Assembly: GCF_040807025.1 (NCBI RefSeq)
Contig: NC_090944.1
Coordinates: forward strand, 117,630,738 to 117,694,737
Direction of reading: 5' to 3'
Source of the DNA: Struthio camelus
Taxonomy: Eukaryota > Chordata > Aves > Struthioniformes > Struthionidae
DNA: 64,000 nucleotides
Shown in pieces: positions 1 to 9,662 of the stretch (the stretch's first letter is position 1; the number at the start of each line of letters is the position of its first letter). The notes below the pieces were generated by a model. The model saw only the letters and a program-made list of their open reading frames with translations, did no database searches and had not been told where the DNA came from. Both the position numbers and the translations under genes were made by a program.

Positions 1-1304
1 AGACTAACACTTTAAGCAGAAAAAAAACTTTTACAATCATTATCATAATCATTATGATTGAAGACTGTGAATCATTCCTGGTGCTTTGATCTTTTGCAGA
101 AATATGTATGCAGGGACAGGCTTGCTCTCTAAGGTCACGAGAACGTGGAAAAGCTCAATCAGCATTAATTTATGAGTATCATACCAGGATCTCCATGACA
201 CTACATAAAAATATTATGTAATTTTTACAATCATTCTACACCTGTGCAGGAATACCCATTTCTGCTGCATGAGTGACTTTACAGCATTTACTACACGAGT
301 GGCTCACAAAACACAAGTTTGTCAGTAAGCGAGTGAACAACGGCTGCATCTACTTAACACTACTTACCATAGAACTTTTTCCCCTCTTTTTCCCAAATAC
401 AATCAGGTACTTGAAAACCACACTTACAATACACAATTCTGAACTCATCACAGTGTTAAAATACTTTAAGTTATGACTGCGATGTTCATGGCCAAAGCGT
501 GTCCCTTACCGGAGATCCTAAACATCAGAGATTTCCACTGATTTGACTGATGTGTCAATGGGATTTAAGACATCAGGAAATCTTCTCTTAATATATCCGG
601 ATATCTTAGATGATATGGCATCTAAGACGACAACGCAGCTTCCTCAAAACTAACAGAATCAGTGCTGTACTTCTCATATGTGTATAAACCTACTCAGATC
701 AAGATATATACAAAAAACCCTGCTGCCCCCAACTTGAAAATATTCACTCCCATGACAGCCTATTTTTAATAGGGCAAAAAATAGCTTTCTAAAAAGTTTT
801 GTAGGTTTTTTCTAGGGAATGCAGATGGATATACAGGATAGCATGACAGAGTTAATCGGCAGGTTTTTGAAATCCCACTGCACCTTCACATCTTTTATGC
901 AGCAAAAAAGTGCCTTAAAAACTTTTTAAAGGCATTCTATCACACATGTATAAGTCTGAGCAATCATGCAAACCTGACCAGAGTCTTGGTTAAGATAAAA
1001 TAACTTCCCTTTCGATAATCCACAGTACATGGAAAAGGCAAATAACTAGACAACAATGTGACTGTTATTACCTAAGCAGCTAGAGTACAGGCATAGGTGC
1101 GTGCAAATACCAGAGCTCTTTCCATGAAAATGAAATAGACGTTGTAAATGTTTTGTCTATGCTACAAAGAGACAACAGTAATGCAGCGATGAATAAAACA
1201 TCCTTTTCTTCCTCCTACCTAAAAAGGTTACTGTTAATGTTACAACCATGTGATTTTTAAAACTGCTGATCCAAAGCTAAAAGGAGAGATGCAAAGTCAC
1301 TTAC
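1..1304 (-). other. EPRS1: EPRS1 intron 2, partial
   Basis: This stretch lies downstream of EPRS1 exon 2 on the minus strand and begins with a good GTAAGT donor at 1304-1299. I looked for the next exon, which should continue the GST-like N-terminal domain, and did not find it, so the intron appears to run off the left edge. It is AT-rich sequence with no gene or clear repeat that I can recognise. Confidence 0.7.
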
Positions 1305-1389
1305 TCGGATACATGGAGGATGGTTTCTTTGCCTTCTTCCACCAAAATTTGGACATCGTTCTTCACATGCTCCACCGTCAACAGAGCTC
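1305..1389 (-). CDS. EPRS1: EPRS1 coding exon 2 (glutamyl-prolyl-tRNA synthetase, partial)
   Basis: This 85-nt exon reads, on the minus strand, [19 protein letters not shown] followed by KETILHVSE, which continues the EPRS1 N-terminus in phase from exon 1. The acceptor is TTTAAAG before 1389 and the donor is GTAAGT after 1305. EPRS1 is the bifunctional cytosolic enzyme that charges tRNA-Glu and tRNA-Pro inside the multi-synthetase complex. This part belongs to its GST-like N-terminal domain, which docks into that complex. The exon leaves two bases of a split codon for exon 3, which is outside the window. Identification rests on my memory of the vertebrate EPRS1 N-terminus plus exact phase agreement. 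Confidence 0.92.
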
Positions 1390-3849
1390 CTTTAAAAAAC
1401 AAGAGAGAAAGATACTGATTTTTCTTCCAAGAAAGATGTAACTGTTTTGTTGCTAGTATGGAATACATTTCTTATCAAATAGGACAAGGCGTCCTACCTG
1501 GCTCCTTCAAATGAGACTGCCCAGGGAAGAAATCAATGTTCAATCTTATATGCAGGAGACTTCTTATTCTTGGCAGTCCTTATGATTACCTTAAATTGAT
1601 AATGCGTAACATACAGTAGTCTGCAGTGAGCTCTGCAGTCAAGTGTCAGCAATAATAAATTTTCCTTCAGAAGGATATTGCAAAAATTAATCCTGTCCTC
1701 CAATATATTAAGAGAACAGACTCAAAATGCTTTATTTGACCACTGTAGTAACGTATTCCATCGCAGCCCTGAAATACGCAGCAAGGGAGGCCCGTTACTT
1801 TTCCAGTATTTTTACCTAGTATTTTCTGAACAAGGATAAGGCTACTTTTTCAACCAGATTTAATGTTTTTTAAAAAGATTAGCCATCCAGATCAAGAAAC
1901 CCTACCCATGAAAAAGAACAGTAAGCTTATATAGGGTTTTCAGAGTAGTTCATCTTCGACAGTAATGGTTAGCCTCTAAAAATGGAAGAATTATTGAAGC
2001 TTTTAGGCTACATCTACAAATGGGCAGAGAGCTCTGCCCATATACAAAGCGGCCTGATGCAAGACTGCTCTGATCCTGATGCTCTACAGCATGACACACT
2101 AGCTCAAGCAAAGCATCAGGCTAACTTGGCTGTGTTATTTCTGGATTGGCTCTGATCCAGGTCCAGCCAGCTGAGCATAGCCAGAGAGGCAGGGCAGAAG
2201 AAGAGCTTGTGTTCCTTTGCTTTGCTCAGAAGCACGTATAAAGACAGCAAGCTTTTGCATAGGCCCATATTACTGAAGTGAAACTAGCTAAAGCACTATA
2301 CTCCAGACGGTGACGAGGCAACTAACCTGCGACAGTTTTCATAGCGTGCGCTGCACTTCATCATATCTTTTTAAGAACAACTTATGGACTACCTAAGGCA
2401 GATGATGTTATTAAGCTATTAATACGCTGGCCTAAATACAAAGCATTGGAGCTAGGAATTGCCTGGCTCTTACCTCTATTGAGCTACAAGCCCTTCTCAT
2501 GACATTAAGCTTCTGTCCATAGTAAATCAATGTTATTCTTCCCAGCCCTCAGTTATCCCTCTGTCAAAGTCAGGATGACATCATTACGCAGTATGTTTGC
2601 TAGACATTCAAGTATTTTAATTAAGGGACAGAAATGCTTTGAAAATAACACGTATTGTGCATACCAAACTATGCAATTAATACTAGTGACATTAATAGCT
2701 GCTACACTTTTCCCCACACACAGCGATGATGAACGTATGATGGAGGAATAAGTAGGATGACTGTGCTTGCCTTCTTAATACAAATGTTTGCAGAACTGTT
2801 TCTTTTGTAAAACTTCGTATTTCTGACATAACTGAATATCTTCTACACCGTGTCTCTAGTCATGCTAATTAACTGTCTTAAAAAAAACCCAAAAAACCTC
2901 CAAAGCCCCTAAACCCACGTTAACTGTAGCTTATGTTGCATAATATTTTCTTTAGCAAATCAGTAGAAACAAGTATTGGGAGGAAGGTTACTTAAAACTT
3001 GCATGTCATTATACCTTAAATCAGTAGTCATGCTAGTTGTACTCAACTGTGAAAAAGCAATCAATAAACTAAGATGAAGAAGAATGAGAAGAAAACATAA
3101 TTTTCCAATAGCTCTAATAGAATGAGGAAATGGCATGGAATAAGTACAAAAGGCTGATTCCAGACGACAGATAACACAATGAAGAAGGCAGGGAAGGTTT
3201 TTAAAGGCAAAACAACATGAAAGGGCAGTGAGCAACTGGAAAAGCAAAAATCGCCGTGCAACTTTGAGCAAGCTCCCGAAAGGAGCTGAACGTCAGCAGC
3301 AGACCACAACTGACAATTGCAAGTTACCAGTAAACGGGCACAGCTTGCAAACGGACAGTCTGAACCAAGGCTGCCTTGCAAAGGGAGGCTCAACCTGCTA
3401 AGTCACTCCAGGCTCTACCTATGACTCAGTCTCTCCTGCTTAAGTTACTCGGACTGCCGGCACCATCCCGGCAAAGCACGACGGCAACCTGCCGGGCCCC
3501 GGCCAGCCGCAGGGCGGCAGGGCAGCCCAGCCGCCGGCCGCACACCGCGGCCGACCCGGGCCAGCAGCCGCCGCGCAGCCGGACACGCGGCCCCGGCCGG
3601 CACCCCGGGCCGCCGCCGCCGCCTCCCCGGCGCTGCGACGTGTCCCCTGCGCGCCGCCGCCCGGCCCCTCCGCCGACAGGGCCTCGCCCGCCGCCCCCCG
3701 CCCCAAGGCCGCGGCGGCGGCGCCGCCGGCCGCACGATGCAACGCGGCGGCCACGCGCCCCGCCGGCGGCGCGAGCCGAGGCCGAGGCGAGGCGAGGCCC
3801 TCCCAGGACGGCGGGCGAGCGGGGGGTCCGCCCGCCCGCCCGCACCTAC
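1390..3849 (-). other. EPRS1: EPRS1 intron 1
   Basis: A 2.46-kb intron between exon 1 (donor GTAGGT at 3849) and exon 2 (acceptor AG at 1391-1390). Its first 400 bases on the minus strand are part of the CpG island; the rest is AT-rich. No nested gene is evident, and the two overlapping minus-strand frames of just over 100 residues at 2960-3393 have no family resemblance. Confidence 0.8.
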
Positions 3850-3895
3850 CGAGCGGGGGGTTCCCCGCCTTCACGGTGAGGCTCAGCGCCGCCAT
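3850..3895 (-). CDS. EPRS1: EPRS1 coding exon 1 with start codon
   Basis: The minus-strand ATG at 3895-3893 begins MAALSLTVKAGNPPL, closely matching the vertebrate EPRS1 N-terminus that I recall as MATLSLTVNSGDPPLG. The exon contributes 46 coding bases (15 codons plus one base) and ends at a GTAGGT donor; the leftover base joins exon 2 to make glycine. The start has a purine at -3 in GCGGGATGG and lies in a CpG island, as expected for a housekeeping synthetase. The longer open frame running through this exon in the same phase is intronic, GC-rich read-through and not coding. Confidence 0.93.
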
Positions 3896-4052
3896 CCCGC
3901 CGCTGTCACTGCCGCCGCCGCCGCCGCCGGGCCGGAGCGAGGCAGAGGAGGGGCGGGGCGGAGGGGCGGGGCGGGGCGCCGCCAGCTCACGGGGCCCGGC
4001 CCCGCCCCTTCCCTGCCGCCACGGGGAGGGGGAAGGGGAAAGGCCGCGCTCC

Positions 4053-4070
4053 GCTTCCGTCACTTCCGTA
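4053..4070 (-). promoter_or_regulatory. two adjacent ETS/GABP-type sites upstream of EPRS1
   Basis: On the minus strand the sequence reads TACGGAAGTGACGGAAGC, two CGGAAG cores nine bases apart. They lie about 160-175 bases upstream of the EPRS1 ATG. Paired GGAA cores are typical of GABP-driven TATA-less housekeeping promoters. The sites are seen; binding is inferred. Confidence 0.6.
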
Positions 4071-4168
4071 GGGCTCCCCGGGCGGTGCGGCCGCGAGCGG
4101 AGGTTCCGCCCCTGTTATGGTGCCGGGCGCTGCCGAGAGCCGGGGCTGAGCCAAGCCCCGGCGGCGGC

Positions 4169-4209
4169 GGCCCCGGCCCCGGCCCCGGCCCCGGCCCCGG
4201 CCCCGGCCC
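4169..4209. repeat. (GGCCCC)6 hexanucleotide tandem repeat
   Basis: Six perfect GGCCCC units occupy 4169-4204, followed by a partial unit. The minus strand is therefore (GGGGCC)n, able in principle to form G-quadruplexes. It lies about 270-310 bases upstream of the EPRS1 start codon, preceded by a short GCG run. Confidence 0.95.
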
Positions 4210-4781
4210 GTCCTCGCAGGGCGTGGAAAGCTGCGCAGCGGAGGTGGGTTGGAAGGGGCTGGGGAAGCAGGGGTTCCGCCTGCTCGGCCGAGGCGTGCCG
4301 CTGTGTCTCAGCTGTGGGAAAAGGTACCTCGGCAGGGCTGGGCTCGCCTGAGGCCCTGGTGAGGGGGCCTGGACCCCGCAGCCGCAGGGTTGGTGGGTGT
4401 CAGCGTGTGTCCCCTTGCGGCGGGGCTGGCGATCAGGCAGAGAGCTCTCTAGAGCTTCGCTGGATGTGACAGTAAAACCGGTGAAGCAGGTGCCTGACAA
4501 CAGCAGGAGAGGTTGCTGCAGCCACCTTTCTTTATGTAATGGTGTGAACAAGTCGAAGAGAGCAACACGTGCTGAGACTTGTGCATTCACTAGTTAAACC
4601 TGTATGTCTTATATCTGTTCTCTTGCTTTTTAAAACATATTCCTCACAAACACGCACATTTTGCAGGAGGTCACGCTATCCTTGGAATGAATTGCAGAAA
4701 TACTGTGTTAGCAGTTTCCACAGGAGACAGACTCAAGTTCACATTGTTGCAAGGACAATGCAGTGTCATTGTGCTCGCCCT

Positions 4782-4799
4782 CCCCCCCCCCCCCCCCCC
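4782..4799. repeat. poly-C run (18)
   Basis: An uninterrupted run of 18 C, preceded by a CGCCCT stretch. Runs of this kind are indel-prone and can also be sequencing artefacts. Confidence 0.9.
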
Positions 4800-6749
4800 A
4801 TTTTATAGCTCATACTATAGCACCTAATTCGCTAGCAGAGAAATCCTCAAACGCTTGATTGGTGGACCAGCGCTGTTCTGTGCAGCAGGGGTAGCGGTCT
4901 AGCCAGAGCGTGACTGCTGATGGCGTGCTGGCTTCTCTCCATTTCCTGCTACTGAACTGCATTTCGAGTTTCCCTAATATTTTTCTGTATTAGCAATTCT
5001 TAATTTCCGTGAGTGTGGAAAGAAATTCCATACGTTCGCTGCTTTGCACACAGGGTAGAAGCGAGTGTATGCCATGTGCATTCTAATTGCAGTGAGAAAA
5101 TTGTAAATGAGCAGAGGTAAGTGAAATTACAGCACAATTAGAAAGTGGCATATGCTGGAGAAATTCACAACAGATATCAGGTTCTAGATGAAACAAAGGA
5201 TATCGAGACATAGATGAACATTATTAACAGCAGGTGTTCTATTTTGTGTTTTAATGTTACGTGAAAAGACTTATTAAGGCAGTTTTTGTGTTGTCTTTTA
5301 AGTCGTTCTACATCTGCATCAGTGCTATTAACGCACTTGGCAAATCCACATATAGATTTTGGTCTGAATGCTGGAGCATACATATCCGAGAATTGTGGAG
5401 AGGATGGGTGGAATTATGTATAAGTGAGTCAGTGAAAATGAATTTAAACTGTACTTGTTAGGTTTTTCAAACTTCAGCCATGGAATCAATATTTGGAATG
5501 ATTACATTTACAATGAACCAAAATCTGAAGGCTGTAATTAAAGCAGGCTGGATCTACCTTGCAAGTTCTTGCTAGCCATATATTTGAGGAAAGAGAAGAA
5601 AGGCTATAGATGAAAGGATTAAAAACACATGTCGTTCCTATATATACAGCTTTAATCCAGTCTAACGATAGCATTATGGACAGGCAAAGGCTGGATGATG
5701 ATAGAATGAAGTGATAAACTTGCTAATTTATCTGTAGATGTTATGAGGGTAAGTTGTCCTCACTAAGGAAAGCTTTCCGAGATCCTGCTCTGTGCCTGCA
5801 GATGGAGAGACTGGGAACACTTGATCAGGATTTGTCTTGTTCGTATCCTCTCCTGTCAGGATGTTCCTGCTTGCTGGAAATATAGCCAGTGTATATGCTA
5901 GCATTAAGAACAGCTAAAATTCGCTCAGGACAAGCCTGGAAGCACTCCAGTGAAGTCATGCTGGGGTTACCCTAATGTGAGGAAAGGATGAGATCCAACA
6001 ACTTTATGCTTAGTTTAGACAAGTAAATTAGAGGTGTTAAACCTGTGTCCAAGCCATACCCATTTCTTTCTACTTTCAAGACACATTTTGTTGAAAATTG
6101 AATTTTGAAATTTTCACCTGTATGGAAAACTGAAGTTCAGTGTTAACTTAAAGACAGTTTTGAGTGGACCAAGAGTGCCAAATCTATGGGGATTTGGAGG
6201 GCTTCATTTTGCAGGCAGGGAGGAAGTGAGAACTTGGGTTCGGTGCAACTTGCAGACTGCTTTGGCATACTGGGAAGTCATACTGGGAGAACTTAAGTAT
6301 CCAGACTTTAAGTAAGCAGCCAAGTTCAGGCCCCTTCCCTAACACACACACCCGGGAATCTGACAGGTTCCACTTTTCTATCCACACAGAGAACAGAGAT
6401 GAGGAAAAGCAAAATTATGCATAGTCTGTTCAAACTTGCAGTCTCTAGTGGAATTTCTCAGTATGTGTCATGTTATGAGGGAAAGGAGGTGGGGGGAGGG
6501 GGCAAGACAAGATCTTTAGTTTGAGGATGAGGGACTTGGGTCACTAAATTTGGAGAAAACTAGGGTACCTCAATTAAGGTACCTAAGGTACCTAGGTCTC
6601 CATTGAGTCAAGATACTCCAGAGTCCTCAAATTCATCTTGAGGAGACTTGACATCATCTGTGCTGGCTAAGGTTGCCAATTTTGGCTCCTCTGTTCCTCA
6701 AGTGGACTGACTGGTTGCATCCCCAGTTTCCCTGCTCTATAGGAAGGCT

Positions 6750-7715
6750 GACTGAAACAGGCCTCCCATTTTTTAAGTTCATTTAATGTGGTCTTGTGTT
6801 CTCTGCTCTCTCCACTCCCCCTAAAATACCTCTGTTCCACAGGAGAGGAAAGCGGTGTTGTCAGGTTCTCCAACTCATAGGGCTCTTGGAAAGGCACCTG
6901 GAAACTGTTGCTTTCTTAAAATTTGGACTGAAAATGTTTCCAATTTCTCTTGTCCCTGTGCAAGGGAAAACGGCCTAGGATCTCCAGCTCACATGCCCCA
7001 AGCTCTCAAAGACTGAGGTTAGAGAGATTCTTCCAAACACAGGCATTTAATGTCATCAGGTGCTGAGGCCTCCTCTCAGTTGCAGGTTCCTTGGGTTCTC
7101 CCTAACTGAGGTGTCCTGGACCCTGCTGTGTTAAGGCTTTTCTGATACTCACTTCGAGAGCATCATAGGAACCCCCCACTGAGCTGTCAGAGGCCTAGCT
7201 GGACTTGGGCCCTTTTAAACTCAGACAATGCAGGTCACCACACATGGAGATATTGGAGCCGTCCCAAAACTGAGCACAGATCCACAGATTCAAAGATCAT
7301 AGTGAAGCTTCCCTGGTCCCACAATCTGAAGCACTGCTTGCCCCTCCAAACTGAGATATTGTAGGGTGCTAAACTATTTTGAACAGAAAGGTACCTCTTT
7401 GGTACAAGCAAGGGGGGCTTAGCAGGTTGCTGGTTTTAGACAATTGATCATGATCTTTTTAAATTCCTCTTCTCTATTTCTTCTCCATGTGAGTCAAAAA
7501 ACTATCATTCTTCATATAGCACCTGATTTGTTCCTTGGAGCAGCAGACTCCCAAGCTTAGGTTTCCTGGGCCTCTCCCTACTACGTCTTCTTTTGGACTT
7601 TCAAACTGAGGTATCACAAGCTCCCTAAATAAAGGAATCCCCCTCAGAAAGCCAAAACCAGTTGTCCTCAGGTTGACTTGAACAGAGGGGTCCTTCTGCC
7701 TGAGCAACACCGAGG
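6750..7715. repeat. degenerate tandem repeat, period about 85 bp
   Basis: The hexamer ACTGAG occurs at 7012, 7105, 7178, 7269, 7350 and 7605. The steps are 93, 73, 91, 81 and 255 bases, the last being three times 85. ACTGAA at 6927 falls another 85 bases to the left. Several copies extend to variants of CAAACTGAGRTAT, and the intervals share pyrimidine-rich CCTC and TCCC tracts. I interpret this as an old, diverged minisatellite. Edges and unit sequence are approximate because I could not run a self-alignment. Confidence 0.4.
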
Positions 7716-8862
7716 TGCCTCAGGAGTCTGCCCTATTTACACAACCACATAAAACCCAGCAGAGGTCAGGGCATAAGAAATGCCACACAATTTCCACACT
7801 CACAGTGCGAAAAATCAGCAACTCATTCCAGGTGCTCTTTGGAAAGCACTGGGAAACATGATGGATGGATACTCTTTTTTCATCCCTGCAGGAAATAGGC
7901 ATTAATTGATGGAAGTGGCATTCCTCTTTTCTGCCTTCAAAGTAACATAGGAAAGATTCAGTTGGTAATCTGGCAATTCAGGTTGCATACGGCCAGTTGA
8001 CAAAGGCTGTAATCTCCAAAGGGAAGTGCCTTCTTTTGTTCTGGTTAAGTTCAGTCTTTTGTCTTTACTTGAGAGGTAGTTGGATGATAACACTCTAATA
8101 AATGATTGCCCTTTGTTTTGCTTAGGCTAGTGTTTTTAATTGTTTAGGACCGTTTAAGACTTCTAGTTAGGGACAGCTGTATGGAGACAGGACTCCAGAA
8201 TTTGGTAAACAGCCTTTCTTTGTGCCTCCATTTCTTCCTAGAAGCAGAAGGTATGACCTAGCTCTCTGTTTGTTAAGTACAATTAATGCAAATAAAGTAC
8301 TTAAGGAAAACATTAAGAAAATCCAACAGCCTTTCTGTCAGATACCCAATCAGAAATGGGGAAAAAAAAAAAAAAGGACATTGTTTCAGTATTGATTGTT
8401 TCAAAGAAATCACCGCAATAACTGGATTAGTTCAAGCTGTGTTGTCTGCACACAAGGCCTCATGTACTTAAGTTTCTTTATGCTAGTGTGATTCCTACCA
8501 CTAGACTGAAAAGACAACGTCTCTATTCTCGTACACAACTTGAACTTGTTGCATAAGTATCTTGAACCTGGCTCAAAGATACAGCCTTCCTAAAAAGGAG
8601 AGCATACAATAAATGCAAACAAGAGGTTTAAAAGATTCAGTAAGTAAAATAAAATATACCATCATGAGAATCTGATGAAAAGGTTGATATTGATTGGTTG
8701 AGTTCAATTAATTCTTTATGCTACAAAAATAGCTTTTAAGTATTCAGCTGAACTGTTTCAAAACACATAAACCCCTAGCTAACTAAGACTTACTTTAGTT
8801 TTTGTAGCTCTAAAAAAAGGCCATAGAATCCTTGCAAATGATTAAATACTAAATTTAATCGG

Positions 8863-8882
8863 CTGGAAACCGCTCATTTTAC
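8863..8882. repeat. 20-bp exact repeat, copy 1
   Basis: This 20-base sequence begins CTGGAAACCGC and recurs exactly at 10437-10456. The two copies flank the BPNT1 terminal exon. Similarity does not extend past the 20 bases. Confidence 0.75.
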
Positions 8883-9053
8883 ATATGTATGATAAAAGTC
8901 CTGCAGGAAATAAACTGCCTCAGTATTGTTTGTGGAAGCCCTTCTTGTTAAGGGAAGCCAAATAACCACAACCAAACCAACTCCATTCCCTCCTCAAACA
9001 TATCCCTGCTTATAAAAGAACACATTTCACTTCTAAGAATTGAACCTATCAAG

Positions 9054-9059
9054 TTTATT
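9054..9059 (-). terminator. BPNT1: candidate BPNT1 polyadenylation signal
   Basis: TTTATT on the plus strand is AATAAA on the minus strand, about 455 bases downstream of the BPNT1 stop codon. It is the first canonical hexamer I noticed in the expected direction. A 3' UTR of about 0.48 kb would follow. Cleavage is not directly visible. Confidence 0.5.
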
Positions 9060-9513
9060 ATAAAGGGCTACACTATTAAGATAAATTCTCAGTCCATTGG
9101 TATGTAACACAACCCTTGTTGACTACCTACAACAACAACAACAATTGCACAGAGTAGGGTAAATGACTTAACATGATTTTGTGCCCTGAATATTAAGATG
9201 ATTTTTGGATGGTAGCATTATGATTAGCTATGGATTCAGCACAGTCGTATCACATGAAGAATGATATGCTGCTTCCAAAAAAAATGGAAAACAGCTACAG
9301 AAGAAAAACATCACCATTACAATGTGTCTGCGAAACACAACTAAACAAATTGATCCAACAATATACCTGGATAGCCTGTATGTAATTTTGAAATTATTGA
9401 AAAGCCTAATGTAAGAATTAGGCTCAAAGTTTCAAGCTCAGTATCTTCTTTCTTCTTTTTCCTCCAAGCTTGCTTTATCAGCTTTCCAGGACAAGTTAAC
9501 ATCCTCTCCCGCT

Positions 9514-9662
9514 TTAAGGCACGAGAGATTGTTTAACAGTGTTGGGAATACAACTTGCATAATAATCATAGTTCCTCAAAGCGGCAAGAACCCCAGCTGA
9601 GTTCATGTGTTTCACTTCCTTGTTATAATGAAATGAATTTCCATGGATATCAGTTATCTTGC
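9514..9662 (-). CDS. BPNT1: BPNT1 last coding exon
   Basis: The exon begins after a TTTTGCAG acceptor and reads [19 protein letters not shown], then the conserved [18 protein letters not shown], and ends ...SLVP with TAA at 9516-9514. It encodes the C-terminal part of the fold. The first codon is split with the exon at 10972-11077. Confidence 0.93.

Larger units (their letters stand above)
3420..4330. promoter_or_regulatory. CpG island and EPRS1 promoter
   Basis: The stretch is extremely GC- and CpG-rich and sits in AT-rich flanks. It contains the EPRS1 start codon near its middle. No TATA box is seen upstream of the EPRS1 start. GC-box-like GGGGCGGGG motifs occur around 3951-3977 and two ETS-type sites at 4053-4070. 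Several long open frames on both strands here come only from the low stop-codon density of GC-rich DNA. Confidence 0.85.
4331..9030. other. intergenic region between the EPRS1 promoter and the BPNT1 3' end
   Basis: About 4.7 kb with no supported gene. EPRS1 and BPNT1 are transcribed in the same direction (leftward), so this is the spacer from the BPNT1 3' end to the EPRS1 promoter. It contains an 18-base C run (4782-4799) and a diffuse degenerate repeat (about 6.7-7.7 kb). The open frames here are 60-79 residues, unrelated to any family I know, and lack splice-site support. Confidence 0.6.

Noticed and set aside
3376-4469. Several overlapping open frames of 96-207 residues on both strands
   Set aside because: They lie in a CpG island with few stop codons, are Pro/Arg/Gly/Ala-rich and lack conserved domains. 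Only the 46-nt EPRS1 exon 1 is real.
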